Program-made: the position numbers and the translations under genes
Notes under the pieces: model-generated
Seen by the model: the letters and a program-made list of their open reading frames with translations, nothing else
Told to the model about the DNA's origin: nothing
Database searches by the model: none
In this document: piece after piece, positions 19,714 to 28,395 of the stretch
Numbering within the stretch: the stretch's first letter is position 1
Layout: every line of letters starts with the position of its first letter
Source of the DNA: Rhizobium leguminosarum bv. trifolii WSM2297
GTDB taxonomy: Bacteria; Pseudomonadota; Alphaproteobacteria; Rhizobiales; Rhizobiaceae
DNA: 64,000 nucleotides
Assembly: GCF_000271845.1 (NCBI RefSeq)
Contig: NZ_JH719393.1
Coordinates: 868,001-932,000, forward strand
Direction: 5' to 3'

Positions 19714-20883
19714 TTACGGTTTCAAAACGACCTTGATGCATCCGTCCTGCTTATCTCGAAAGGTCTTGTAGAGAGCCGGACCGTCTTCGAGCGTACCGCG
19801 ATGGGTGATGACGAAGGAGGGATCGATTTCCCCCGTTTGAATGCGCTCCAGCAGTATCGGCAGGTAATGCTGGACCGGCGTCTGGGCCATCTTGAAGGTC
19901 AGGCCGCGATTTATCGCCGAGCCCATTGGGATCTTGTCCAGGAAACCACCATAAACTCCGACGATCGAGACCGTGCCGAAATTGCGGCAGCAATGGATGG
20001 CCTGGCGCAACACGTGCGGACGGTCGGTTCCCATGAACATCGCGACCTTGATGCGGTCGAGGCGCGAATCCCAGCTGGCAGCCGCCTCTGCTTCGGTCCC
20101 GACGGCATCGATGCAGGCGTCGGCGCCACGACCGTCGGTCAAATCCATGATCTGGTCGTAGATATCCTTGTCCATGAAATCGAGCGGTATGGCGCCGGCC
20201 GCTTTCGCGAGCGCCATGCGCTCAGGCACGGCATCGATGGCAATCACCCGCGCGGCACCGAGCAGGAAAGCCGAACGAATGGCCATCTGGCCGACCGGTC
20301 CGCAGCCCCAGATCGCGATCGTATCGCCCGGCTGGATGTTGCAAAACTCCGCGGCCATGTAGCCGGTCGGGAAAATATCCGACAGGAAGAGCACTTGCTC
20401 GTCGGAAAGCCCGTCAGGCACCTTGATCGGTCCGACGTCGGCATAGGGCACTCGCAGATATTCCGCCTGCCCGCCGGCATAACCGCCGAGCAGATGTGAA
20501 TAGCCGAAAAGGCCGGCCGGTGAATTGCCCCATAATTTGGCGACTTTCGCGCGATCAGGGTTGGAGCGTTCGCACCCCGAATAGAAGCCGCGCTTGCAAA
20601 AGAAACATTCGCCGCAGGAGATGGTAAAGGGGACGACGACGCGATCACCAACCTTGAGCTTGGTATTGTCCTTGCCGACCTCTACAACCTCGCCCATGGT
20701 CTCGTGGCCCATGACGTCGCCGCTGTGCATCTCCGGCATAACGCCGTCGTAAAGATGCAGATCCGATCCGCAGATTGCGCAGGCGGTAACCTTGATGATG
20801 GCGTCTCGCCCGTCCTCAATGCGAGGATCCGGGACGCTGTCGCAACGGATATCATGCTTGCCATGCCAGGTAAGGGCTCTCAC
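19714..20883 (-). CDS. Zinc-dependent alcohol dehydrogenase, glutathione-independent formaldehyde dehydrogenase-like
   Basis: 389-residue medium-chain dehydrogenase. The catalytic zinc site is CAICGSDLH near residue 38 with [12 protein letters not shown] near 60. The structural zinc loop [15 protein letters not shown] is near 95-110. The cofactor-binding segment [21 protein letters not shown] is near 190 (core GCGPVGQ). Length and motifs resemble FdhA-like aldehyde/formaldehyde dehydrogenases that keep NAD bound. Such enzymes often appear in general-stress regulons. An EcfG-type promoter lies 36-60 bp upstream. Substrate unproven. Confidence 0.88.
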   Translation of the reverse strand: MRALTWHGKHDIRCDSVPDPRIEDGRDAIIKVTACAICGSDLHLYDGVMPEMHSGDVMGHETMGEVVEVGKDNTKLKVGDRVVVPFTISCGECFFCKRGFYSGCERSNPDRAKVAKLWGNSPAGLFGYSHLLGGYAGGQAEYLRVPYADVGPIKVPDGLSDEQVLFLSDIFPTGYMAAEFCNIQPGDTIAIWGCGPVGQMAIRSAFLLGAARVIAIDAVPERMALAKAAGAIPLDFMDKDIYDQIMDLTDGRGADACIDAVGTEAEAAASWDSRLDRIKVAMFMGTDRPHVLRQAIHCCRNFGTVSIVGVYGGFLDKIPMGSAINRGLTFKMAQTPVQHYLPILLERIQTGEIDPSFVITHRGTLEDGPALYKTFRDKQDGCIKVVLKP

Positions 20884-20918
20884 AATGGTTTCTCCTCAGC
20901 AATCCTCAACGGCGCCCC

Positions 20919-20943
20919 AACCCCAGCTTTCCGCAAAAGTTCC
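20919..20943 (-). promoter_or_regulatory. EcfG-type promoter (GGAAC-N16-GGTT) for dehydrogenase-cupin operon
   Basis: Read leftward, GGAAC occupies 20943-20939 and GGTT 20922-20919, 16 nt apart, 36 bp before the ATG at 20883. Confidence 0.75.
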
Positions 20944-21069
20944 AATGGGGAAGGTGGCGTGCCGGATCAAAGAGGTGCACGCCAACTGGCAGCCTCGACG
21001 AGTTGGATATTGCGACCATTGCCGTCGACGGATGCCTGCTGCTGCGAAGCCCTAAAGCTGCTGGCGGCC

Positions 21070-21094
21070 GGAACATTCACGGTCGTCCGTTGTT
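21070..21094 (+). promoter_or_regulatory. EcfG-type promoter candidate (GGAAC-N16-TGTT)
   Basis: GGAAC at 21070-21074 and TGTT at 21091-21094 keep the 16-nt spacing. It points toward the small frame at 21154 and the cytochrome gene at 21549, and is back to back with the site at 20919-20943. Confidence 0.5.
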
Positions 21095-21153
21095 TGGCGA
21101 CGTGGTTTCGCGTTGAAAAGTAACCTTCCCTTGGGCATTGATTGGAGAATGCC

Positions 21154-21555
21154 GTGCACAGACGAGCGAAGATCTCGGCCGGCGCCAACGGCAGGCCGGG
21201 ACACGAGACACAAGAAAACGGTCCTGATGATGGTGATCGTTTGGTTGAGCTGCAGGCTGTGGAAATCCAACGCGCGAAAACAAGGCTGTTGGTGCGTTGG
21301 CGCGACGTACTGAACGACAAGCTGGATGAGATCGGTCTTGTGCAACGGGGACTGTCTCGCCACCACCGGAAGCCGACAGAACCGCAAGGCGCGGGCGCAC
21401 AAGGTGCCGGTCGAGGCGCGCAGGTCCGGCTCTTTGGTGGAGGCTCTATTCTGCGCGAGACCTTTACTTTTGCCGCGGCGGACGGGGCCCGTCTATCGTC
21501 GAGCCTCCGCCAGCTCGAAAGGATCTTTCAACAACCTGCTGGTTCGAAATGCTGA
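21154..21555 (+). CDS. Possible small basic protein ahead of cytochrome gene, unknown
   Basis: 133 residues from a GTG at 21154 that has GGAG 6 nt upstream. The protein is polar with a helical middle (LVELQAVEIQRAKTRLLVRW) and a Gly/Ala-rich region. No family recognised. Support comes from position: it starts 60 bp after an EcfG-type promoter candidate, and its TGA overlaps the cytochrome ATG by 7 bp, which would explain why the cytochrome gene has almost no ribosome site of its own. Codon use is less GC3-biased than its neighbours, so it may be spurious. Confidence 0.4.
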   Translation: MHRRAKISAGANGRPGHETQENGPDDGDRLVELQAVEIQRAKTRLLVRWRDVLNDKLDEIGLVQRGLSRHHRKPTEPQGAGAQGAGRGAQVRLFGGGSILRETFTFAAADGARLSSSLRQLERIFQQPAGSKC

Positions 21556-22466
21556 AAGGTACTGTCCGGCTATTTTCGATTACCATTGCCGCCGTCGTGG
21601 TAGTCTCTTCGGTGACTTGGCTGGTGACAAGGCCCCACCCGCCGTTCGCTGCCGGAGATCCGAGGCTGACTCCGGGCGATGTTGAGCGCGGCCGGCTGGT
21701 ATTTGCCGCGGGCGGTTGCGCGTCGTGCCATGCCTCTCCCGGCCAGTCGGATCGCCTGAAACTAGGGGGCGATCTCGCCTTAGCCTCGCCTTACGGAACG
21801 TTCAGGACTCCCAATATTTCGCCCGACCGCCAAGCCGGCATAGGCTCGTGGTCGGTGGTCGACCTGGCCAACGCGCTGATTGCAGGCGTGTCGCCGGAAG
21901 GGCAGCATTATTATCCAGTCTTTCCCTACGCGAGCTATACCGGAATGACACTCGACGACGTAAAGGATCTCTACGCCTTTCTGCATACGCTCGAGCCGGT
22001 CGCCGATCGACCGCAACCGCATGACATCAACCTGTTGTTCCGCATCCGGCGGTTCGTCGGCCTCTGGAAGTTTCTGTTCTTTTACGAGGGCCAGTCCGAG
22101 GGGATGCTCAACGTAAATCCCGAGCATCATCGAGGCGCTTATCTTGTCGAGGTACTCGGCCATTGCGCCGAATGCCATGCCTCCCGCAACGTCTTTGGGG
22201 CGATAAAGCCGAAAACACGGCTCGCGGGCGGGGTAAGCTCGGAAGGTGTCGGCTTCAACCCGAATATCACGCCGGCGGGTATCGGCTCCTGGTCGGAGAA
22301 TGATATCGTGGAGATGCTGAAAAGCGGCAAAACGCGGGATCATGGTTATGTCGGCTGGTCGATGGCGGATGTCGTCAAAAATACGGCCGAACTTCCTGAG
22401 GAGGACCGTATTGCCATCGCTCGATACCTAAAGTCGCTGCCGCCGCGCCCGACACCCCATCCCTAG
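21549..22466 (+). CDS. Membrane-anchored dihaem cytochrome c
   Basis: 305 residues. An N-terminal helix (about 8-26) serves as anchor or uncleaved signal. Two c-type haem sites follow: CASCH at 57-61 and CAECH at 206-210, each in a cytochrome c fold with possible Met ligands further on (YTGMTLDD, GWSMADVV). The arrangement resembles the cytochrome subunits of alcohol/sugar dehydrogenases (AdhB/GdhB-like). It would pass electrons in the periplasm from an unidentified dehydrogenase to an oxidase, possibly the caa3-type enzyme encoded at 24.6-30 kb. Translation is probably coupled to the frame before it. Confidence 0.85.
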   Translation: MLKGTVRLFSITIAAVVVVSSVTWLVTRPHPPFAAGDPRLTPGDVERGRLVFAAGGCASCHASPGQSDRLKLGGDLALASPYGTFRTPNISPDRQAGIGSWSVVDLANALIAGVSPEGQHYYPVFPYASYTGMTLDDVKDLYAFLHTLEPVADRPQPHDINLLFRIRRFVGLWKFLFFYEGQSEGMLNVNPEHHRGAYLVEVLGHCAECHASRNVFGAIKPKTRLAGGVSSEGVGFNPNITPAGIGSWSENDIVEMLKSGKTRDHGYVGWSMADVVKNTAELPEEDRIAIARYLKSLPPRPTPHP

Positions 22467-22528
22467 CTTCTTATGGCTATCGAAACCAAGGAATGGGGGC
22501 CCTCGATGATGCTGTGGGGGTCGCGTTG

Positions 22529-22553
22529 GAACCGGTGGATAAGCCAAACGTTT
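22529..22553 (+). promoter_or_regulatory. EcfG-type promoter, consensus match (GGAAC-N16-CGTT)
   Basis: GGAAC at 22529-22533 and CGTT at 22550-22553 with 16 nt between: an exact match to the textbook form. The expected start of transcription (near 22560) puts the first usable ATG of the next gene at 22588. Confidence 0.8.
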
Positions 22554-22587
22554 CCTAATGGAACAGAAATCTCGGGACGCAAATGGC

Positions 22588-23769
22588 ATGAATACGGCTT
22601 TTAACAAGCCCGCGCCAAGGGTGGCCCTGGTCGTCGAGGACGATTACCTCCTGGCCAGCGACCTTGCGTCAAAGCTGTCGGAAGTCGGAGTGAAAGTCAT
22701 CGGGCCGGCATCCAACGTTCCGCAAGCGCTGAAGTATATTGAAGATTTTTCCCAAATCGACGTCGCCATCTTGGATATCAATCTCAGTGGAACGATGGTG
22801 TTCCCGGTCGCCGATGAGCTATCAAGGCGCAATATTCCGTTTTTCTTTGCAACGGGCTATAGCCGGGACGTCGTTCCGCCCCGTTTCGCCGATCGGATTT
22901 TCGTGCAAAAGCCGCTGGATGACGGCGCGATCTACGGAGCGCTTTCCCAATGCCGGGGTCGAGCGGAAAGGGCATCGGCCGACCATGAAAATCTCATTCT
23001 TTCCGCGCTTTCGCCCCGCGAGCACGACCTCCTCCAGCCGCATCTGAAATCGGTTCGACTGGTACAAGGCGATATCCTCGAGCATCAGTTTGGAGAGATT
23101 ACGGCAGTCTCCTTTGTCGAAACCGGAATTGTATCTTTGGTCGCCGTATCTCTCGATGGCTCACAGGCAGAAGCGGGCCTGATTGGGCGGGAAGGGATGA
23201 CGGGAACCGGATTGCTCGACGGAGATTGGCGCACGCCTTACAAACTGGTTGTACAGATCGAAGGAACCGCTCAGCGCATCGACGTCGACAGGCTCCTTCG
23301 TCTTATGCAGAGAGCGCCGCAATTGCGCTCTCTTGCATCATCGTTTTCGAGGTCGCTCGCAATTCAGATCAGTTATACGGCCTTGGCCAACGGGCGGTAT
23401 TCGATAGAGCAAAGGCTGGCGCGTTGGCTTCTTATGCTCAATGATCGCGTCGGCGGCAAAGTGCTGCACATCACCCACCAATATATGTCTTTCATGCTGG
23501 GCGTGCGACGTCCGGGCGTGACGGGAGCACTTCACGTCCTGGAAGGTGAGAAGCTCATCAGATCCACGCGAGGAACGGTCGTGGTGCTCGATCGGGACGG
23601 CCTCATTCTGAAGGCCCATGGTTCTTACGGCATCCCGGAGGCGGAATACGAGCGTTTGATGGGTTTTTCCTTGCGCGCCCGGAGCATCGAGATCAGCACG
23701 GCCGATCGTTCTTCACTTTTGGAGCCGCGCAATTCCAGGGACGATAGTAAAGCCGTTAATTCTCCGTAA
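22588..23769 (+). CDS. Receiver domain fused to CRP/FNR-type regulator
   Basis: About 393 residues. Residues 10-125 form a response-regulator receiver: acidic pair VEDDY, phospho-acceptor Asp in AILDINLSG near 65, FFFATGY near 89 in place of the usual T-loop context, and Lys in VQKPLDD near 109. Residues 140-290 form a cyclic-nucleotide-type beta-roll (LIGREGMTG near 200). The C-terminus is a Crp-type winged helix (QYMSFMLGVRRPGVTGAL near 315). CRP-family proteins normally lack receivers; this combination is unusual. The ATG at 22588 is chosen because the promoter at 22529-22553 would start transcripts at about 22560, too close to the ATG at 22558. DNA target unknown. Confidence 0.85.
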   Translation: MNTAFNKPAPRVALVVEDDYLLASDLASKLSEVGVKVIGPASNVPQALKYIEDFSQIDVAILDINLSGTMVFPVADELSRRNIPFFFATGYSRDVVPPRFADRIFVQKPLDDGAIYGALSQCRGRAERASADHENLILSALSPREHDLLQPHLKSVRLVQGDILEHQFGEITAVSFVETGIVSLVAVSLDGSQAEAGLIGREGMTGTGLLDGDWRTPYKLVVQIEGTAQRIDVDRLLRLMQRAPQLRSLASSFSRSLAIQISYTALANGRYSIEQRLARWLLMLNDRVGGKVLHITHQYMSFMLGVRRPGVTGALHVLEGEKLIRSTRGTVVVLDRDGLILKAHGSYGIPEAEYERLMGFSLRARSIEISTADRSSLLEPRNSRDDSKAVNSP

Positions 23770-24121
23770 ACGGTCAACACCTCGTCGCAGCATTTAATCC
23801 AGCCGAGGGTCGCAACTTTTGCCTTTAGCGATAGTTCGAGAGGCAAAGGAGCCAGATCATGCATAAACCTCTCGCGCTCGCTCAACGTTGTATCAGCTGG
23901 CGCGGCTAGCATGATAGCGCATTTGAGCGAAGCCATCACCCCCAACCGAATATTGTCGCTGGTTTTGGAGTTCGGCCTGTCAACCTGGGTCTAACACCGA
24001 CGGGGCGCGGAACGATGGATTCCAATTCGTTTGGCCGGCGGCTATGGGTGTTGTGCGGTGACAGCGGCCTGATGCATCCGGTGACTTAAAGCCCAATGAC
24101 GCCCGCCTCGAAAGGTGCCCG
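23770..24121. other. Stretch without a supported gene
   Basis: About 350 bases between two regulator genes. A GGAAC at 24009-24013 is followed by CGTT after only 14 nt, too short for an EcfG promoter. A 106-codon leftward frame (23625-23945) runs into the preceding gene's end and is not convincing. Confidence 0.4.
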
Positions 24122-24517
24122 GTGAAAAAAAGCGATCAAACGAGACTGTTTTCTGGAAAGCACATCCTGATCGTTGAAGACGAGTACTTCCTCGCCGATG
24201 AGACCCGCCGTAAGCTTGAGGATCTCGGGGCGATCGTCATCGGCCCAACGTCAAGCGCTCGCCGTGCCCTCGAGCTTCTCGACCACGAACACGTCGACGC
24301 GGCAATCCTCGACGTTTCTCTTGGCGACCAGCTTTTGTTGGCCCTTGCCGATGGACTGGATGCCAGAGATATCAATTTCGTCTTTGCCACTCGCTACGAC
24401 CCCACCCTCATCCCCGTCAGGTACAAGGGATTTGTGCTCTGCGAAAAACTGTCCAGTCTCGGGCAGATCGCCCTTGCTCTTTTTGGCCCGGAAGATGGTT
24501 TGGAGCGGCTCAACTGA
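24122..24517 (+). CDS. Single-domain response regulator with altered motif
   Basis: 131 residues, a stand-alone receiver: LIVEDEYFLADETRRKLEDLG at the start (core VEDEYFLADE), phospho-acceptor Asp in AILDVSLGD near 60, and a Lys in LCEKLSS near 103. At the position where the fusion protein upstream has FATGY this one has FATRY. From memory, stand-alone receivers with a FATG-Y type motif take part in the alphaproteobacterial general-stress phosphorelay; this copy has lost the Gly. The GTG start has AAAGGTG upstream. No output domain. It may act as a phosphate sink or partner of the receiver-CRP protein. Confidence 0.75.
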   Translation: MKKSDQTRLFSGKHILIVEDEYFLADETRRKLEDLGAIVIGPTSSARRALELLDHEHVDAAILDVSLGDQLLLALADGLDARDINFVFATRYDPTLIPVRYKGFVLCEKLSSLGQIALALFGPEDGLERLN

Positions 24518-24586
24518 TCGACGGCCCGACCCGTTGGCGCCGCGTGGACCATTGGGGCCTCCGATAACGGGAAAACCGGACGCGCA

Positions 24587-25009
24587 TCAATGAGCGTAGA
24601 GATAAGCCGCCAAGTCCCGCGCTTCCTTTTCCGATATTCCGGTGGCCGGCATTGCGGTCTTGGGAGAATAGGCCTGGGGGGCGACGATCCAGCCGACGAG
24701 ATTGTCGGCGGAGTTGTTGAGGACGCCGGCGATATAGACCCGCTCGCGCAGACCGGAAAGATCGCCGCCAACCTTGCCGTCGGCACCTTCGATGCCCGGA
24801 ATTGTATGACATCCACTGCATCCATATCGGCGAAAGATTACCGCCGCGCGGGATGGGTTACCTTTCGTCATGGCGATCGCACTGGCTTGCCTTTCGGACC
24901 GCCCACGATAGAAGTCTGTCAATGCCAATGCCGCCGTCAGGCTGAGCGCACAGGCGCCGACGACGACGAAGGGGCGAAGGGAGTTACGGGGCGACGATGC
25001 GGGTTCCAC
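24587..25009 (-). CDS. Membrane-anchored monohaem cytochrome c
   Basis: 140 residues: an N-terminal helix (about 12-32) and one haem site CSGCH near 64-68, with a likely Met ligand in TAMPATGIS near 119. It is a class I cytochrome c of the kind that feeds electrons to terminal oxidases. The GTG start at 25009 has GGGAGGCG directly upstream and overlaps the ctaG end by 26 bp. It is the last gene of the leftward oxidase operon. Confidence 0.85.
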   Translation of the reverse strand: MEPASSPRNSLRPFVVVGACALSLTAALALTDFYRGRSERQASAIAMTKGNPSRAAVIFRRYGCSGCHTIPGIEGADGKVGGDLSGLRERVYIAGVLNNSADNLVGWIVAPQAYSPKTAMPATGISEKEARDLAAYLYAH

Positions 25010-25886
25010 TTGCGCCTCCCTTGCCTGAATCCCTGATCCAGAGAGCGGTCAACGCCAGCGCGACGGCGGCATAGATGACCCCTGCAGGCACCCACATCAC
25101 CAGGCCTGCCATCTGCTGGTCTTCGAGCGGTAACAGCCCCCAATCCCCTGAGACTCGCGTCTGCAATCCGTAGAGCACGTTCGGCGAAAGTGCGATCAAG
25201 GCGCCGAGAATGCTCATATGCAGCATGGTCACGAAGAGATGCAAGGCAGCAAGTCCCCTGTTGGTCTTCCAGAAGACCGACCACCAGAACAGGATGGCGG
25301 TCGAAAAAAAGCAAAGATGCTGCAGGCGATGCAGGGACGTGTATTCGACAGCGGCGTCGAAGAGCACGGGTGCGTGCCATGCCCAGATCGCCATGCCGTG
25401 CAGCAGTGTAGTGATGGTGCCGTTGCTGAGAAACGCCCAGGTCCTGCGCACACCGTTTGCGGCAAGGGCCCCTCCTGTCCGACGCCTGATGGTCTTCGGA
25501 AGGCCCCAGAGCAGCACCGCCGACGGGCGCGCCAACACGAGAAGCGGTGCGGAAACCGCCATGACAAGTTCGTGCTCGATCATATGGACGGTAAAAAGCT
25601 GTTCCCCCAACCAATGCAGCGGCGAGACAAGGGCGCTGGCAAGGACGAGCCACCCGGTCCAGAAGGTCAAGCTCCGGCGCGCGAAGGCAACACGGCTTGC
25701 AGCTGATCGCGGTCGGAAGCGAATATTGCCGCAGCCATAGAGGATTGCGATGAGACCGAGCGGCACAAGTATCCAGGGATCGGCCGTCCATGGAAGGGAA
25801 GTCAAATGGGCATGGTGATCATGCGCCACCGCCGGGTTGCTCCTTGCAATGGCCAGAAGAAAGACGAGCGCGTTTCCTGTTTTCAT
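24984..25886 (-). CDS. ctaG: CtaG-family cytochrome c oxidase assembly protein (caa3 type)
   Basis: About 300 residues: signal-like N-terminus (MKTGNALVFLLAIA), a His-rich periplasmic segment (AHDHHAHL), and seven or so membrane helices with HMIEHELVMAVSAPLLVLARP near 115 (core MIEHELVM), which typifies the caa3_CtaG family, distinct from the Cox11-like CtaG. It assists copper-centre assembly in caa3 oxidases. The ATG overlaps the stop of subunit III (ATGA), so they are coupled. The longer frame to 25910 is unnecessary. Confidence 0.85.
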   Translation of the reverse strand: MKTGNALVFLLAIARSNPAVAHDHHAHLTSLPWTADPWILVPLGLIAILYGCGNIRFRPRSAASRVAFARRSLTFWTGWLVLASALVSPLHWLGEQLFTVHMIEHELVMAVSAPLLVLARPSAVLLWGLPKTIRRRTGGALAANGVRRTWAFLSNGTITTLLHGMAIWAWHAPVLFDAAVEYTSLHRLQHLCFFSTAILFWWSVFWKTNRGLAALHLFVTMLHMSILGALIALSPNVLYGLQTRVSGDWGLLPLEDQQMAGLVMWVPAGVIYAAVALALTALWIRDSGKGGASGTRIVAP

Positions 25887-26485
25887 AGCCGCGGCACCCA
25901 ATAGATGCATCCGTAAAGGGGAAGCCAGGCAAGCACGACAAAGTTCCAGTAGAGCGCGTTGTCCTCGACGTCGCCGTATCGCCGCGCATTGTCTCCGTGT
26001 TTTGAAAACATCACGCAGGCAAGGACGACGGTATCAACGAGATCGGTGACGATATGGGTCGTATGCAGGCCGAGCATGGTCCAGACGATGGATCCATACG
26101 CGTCGTCGTCCCAACCTATGTGAAGGCCAGGAAATTCGAAGGCGCGGGGTATAAGCGGAAGGACCCCCAAAATGGTCATGACGATCAGGCCCGCCCGCAC
26201 CTTGCGAAGGTCCCGCTGCTTCGCCCATCGCGAGACCAGCATGTTCGGCACAACGCTGGCAAGAAGCAAAACAGTCAGGATGGTGCCGGCAAGAAGGTCC
26301 GGAGGAGGGGCTTCAATCGGCCACCGCGGCGCCAGGCTCATCAGATAGAAGTAGACGGCGATCGCCAGAGCAAATCCCGTGCCTTCGATAAGCATGAAGG
26401 CGCTGGTACCCCAAAAGGTCAGGCTGGCACTGCCCATCCCATGCGGGGGAAGTTTCGACAGATCCAGCGCTATGCGTTCCTTCAC
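25883..26485 (-). CDS. coxC: Cytochrome c oxidase subunit III
   Basis: 200 residues, five membrane helices. MLIEGTGFALAIAVYFYLMS near residue 40 contains the conserved Glu of subunit III, and WTMLGLHTTHIVTDLVDTVV near 140 and NALYWNFVVLAWLPLYGCIY near 180 are typical. The GTG start at 26485 overlaps the subunit I stop (GTGA) and has GGAGGA upstream; the much longer frame to 26629 lies within coxA. At 200 residues it is the short form found with caa3-type oxidases. Confidence 0.88.
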   Translation of the reverse strand: MKERIALDLSKLPPHGMGSASLTFWGTSAFMLIEGTGFALAIAVYFYLMSLAPRWPIEAPPPDLLAGTILTVLLLASVVPNMLVSRWAKQRDLRKVRAGLIVMTILGVLPLIPRAFEFPGLHIGWDDDAYGSIVWTMLGLHTTHIVTDLVDTVVLACVMFSKHGDNARRYGDVEDNALYWNFVVLAWLPLYGCIYWVPRL

Positions 26486-28395
26486 GATTCGTCCTCCGGC
26501 GTATGCTTCGGCCAGAACCATCCGGTCAACGTAATCGCCACTGGTATCGCTCCCCAGATGACCGCCCAGGGGCTGAAGATCGAGGCGATCAACATGATGC
26601 TTGTGGCGATGGCTGCCAGAAACGGCCATATGGAATCGGCGGGCGAAGATTCCCTGGCTTCAGGATCGCCTGATGTGACGGTGCTGACGATGAGTTCGCG
26701 CCGGTCAAGCCGCAATCCCGTTGCGACCGGCAACGTCTCGCCCGACGTCCAGAGCGGCTCCCGGGACTCGACCACGGGAATATGCCGGAAATTATAGGGA
26801 GGCGGGGGCGAGGCCATCGCCCATTCCAATGTCGACGCGTTCCAAGGATTCGAGCCGGCTGGTGGGCCGTGCCGGAAACTGCGCAGGACATCGATGAAGA
26901 ACACCAGGAAGCCGGCGGCGAGGATGACCGCGCTGAGGCTGACAAACAGGTTCAAGCCCGCCCAGGGCAGTTCTGGCGGATAGGTGTAGACGCGCCGCGG
27001 CATGCCTTGCAAGCCGAGGATGTGCATCGGGAAAAAGGTGAGGTGGAAGCCGGTGAAGATCAGCCCGAAAGCCCAGCGGCCGAGCCTCTCGCTCATCATC
27101 CGGCCGGTCATCTTCGGAAACCAGTAGTAGATCGCGCCGATGAGCGGGAAGACGGAACCGCCGATCAGCACGTAGTGAAAATGGGCCACCACGAAATAGG
27201 TGTCGTGGACCTGGGTATCGAACGGTACCGATGCGACCATGACGCCGGTCAGCCCGCCGATGACGAAGGTAATGAGGAAGCCGATGATGAAAAGCATCGG
27301 CGTCTTGAAGACGGGGCGTCCATCCCAAAGCGTTGCCAGCCAGCAGAAAATCTGCGTTCCGGCAGGAATAGCGATTGCCATGCTTGATGCGGTGAAGAAG
27401 CTGCTGCCCAAGCGCGGTAGGCCCGCCACGAACATGTGGTGCACCCACAGGCCGAATGCGAGAATACCGGTTGCAATCATCGCCAGCACCAGCGGCAAAT
27501 AGCCGAAGGTCGGGCGCTGCGTGAATGTGGAGATCATGGCGGAGACCATGCCGACGGCAGGCAGGAAGATGATATAGACTTCCGGGTGCCCGAAAAACCA
27601 GAACAGATGCTGCCAGAGGAGGGCATCGCCGCCTTCTGCAGGGTTGAAAAATTGCGTGCCGACCAGGCGATCGAGAATGAGCGATGAACTGGCGAGCATG
27701 ATCGCCGGCATTGCCATGATGACCAGAAAGGCGGTGATCAGCATCGACCAGACGAAGATCGGGATACGGTCGAGCGACATGCCAGGGGCTCGAAGCTTGA
27801 AGACGGTTACGACGATTTCGACGGCAACGGCAAGGGCAGAAACCTCGGTGAAGGTTATCATCTGGGCCCAGATGTCTACACGCTTGCCGGCCCCATATTG
27901 CGGGCCGGAAAGCGGCACGTAAGCGAACCATCCGACATCGGGCGCGCTATCAAGAGCAAGCGAGATCCACAGAACCAACCCTCCGGCGACAAACATCCAG
28001 TAGGAGAAGGCGTTCAGCCTGGGAAAGGCGATGTTGCGGGTTCCCACCATCAGGGGAACGAGATAGACCGCCATCGCCTCCATCACCGGCACGGCGAAGA
28101 GGAACATCATGTTGCTCCCATGCACGGTAAAGATCTGGTTATATCGGTCCGCGCTGATAAAGCGCGCCTCCGGGAAGGCGAGCTGCAAACGCATCGCGAG
28201 CGCCAGCATGCCGCCGAGCATCAGGAAGACGAAGGCTGTGGCGATGTAGCGACGGCCGATGATCTTGTGATCGACCGTGGAGAACGCCCCGAGCAGCCCG
28301 GATGGCGTCGACCAGGTGCGACGCAGAAAGCCCTCGGCCTTTTCGTCGCCGGCAGCCAGATCAGCGGGGGAGGGAGTTTTACCGTGCCATGTCAT
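26482..28395 (-). CDS. coxA: Cytochrome c oxidase subunit I with C-terminal extension
   Basis: 637 residues, longer than the 530-560 of common aa3 subunit I. The haem-copper site is complete: TVHGSNMMFLF, WFFGHPEVYIIFLP (Cu-B His cross-linked to Tyr, and the D-channel Glu), GLWVHHMFVAG and HFHYVLIGG. These indicate a type A1 proton-pumping oxidase. After about residue 545 there is a proline-rich stretch and two extra hydrophobic segments near the end (SIWPFLAAIATSIMLIASIF), as seen in caa3-type enzymes where part of subunit III/IV is attached. The ATG at 28395 overlaps the coxB stop (ATGA). Confidence 0.93.
   Translation of the reverse strand: MTWHGKTPSPADLAAGDEKAEGFLRRTWSTPSGLLGAFSTVDHKIIGRRYIATAFVFLMLGGMLALAMRLQLAFPEARFISADRYNQIFTVHGSNMMFLFAVPVMEAMAVYLVPLMVGTRNIAFPRLNAFSYWMFVAGGLVLWISLALDSAPDVGWFAYVPLSGPQYGAGKRVDIWAQMITFTEVSALAVAVEIVVTVFKLRAPGMSLDRIPIFVWSMLITAFLVIMAMPAIMLASSSLILDRLVGTQFFNPAEGGDALLWQHLFWFFGHPEVYIIFLPAVGMVSAMISTFTQRPTFGYLPLVLAMIATGILAFGLWVHHMFVAGLPRLGSSFFTASSMAIAIPAGTQIFCWLATLWDGRPVFKTPMLFIIGFLITFVIGGLTGVMVASVPFDTQVHDTYFVVAHFHYVLIGGSVFPLIGAIYYWFPKMTGRMMSERLGRWAFGLIFTGFHLTFFPMHILGLQGMPRRVYTYPPELPWAGLNLFVSLSAVILAAGFLVFFIDVLRSFRHGPPAGSNPWNASTLEWAMASPPPPYNFRHIPVVESREPLWTSGETLPVATGLRLDRRELIVSTVTSGDPEARESSPADSIWPFLAAIATSIMLIASIFSPWAVIWGAIPVAITLTGWFWPKHTPEDES

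Noticed and set aside
20967..21320. 117-codon leftward frame
   Set aside because: Cys/Ser-rich, low-complexity content typical of non-coding frames; competes with the better-supported rightward frame.
23625..23945. 106-codon leftward frame overlapping the receiver-CRP gene end
   Set aside because: About half lies antisense to a clear gene and the ribosome site spacing is poor, although the 23770-23870 part looks somewhat protein-like.
24009..24031. GGAAC followed by CGTT ahead of the stand-alone receiver
   Set aside because: Only 14 nt separate the two boxes, while all nine accepted sites have 16.
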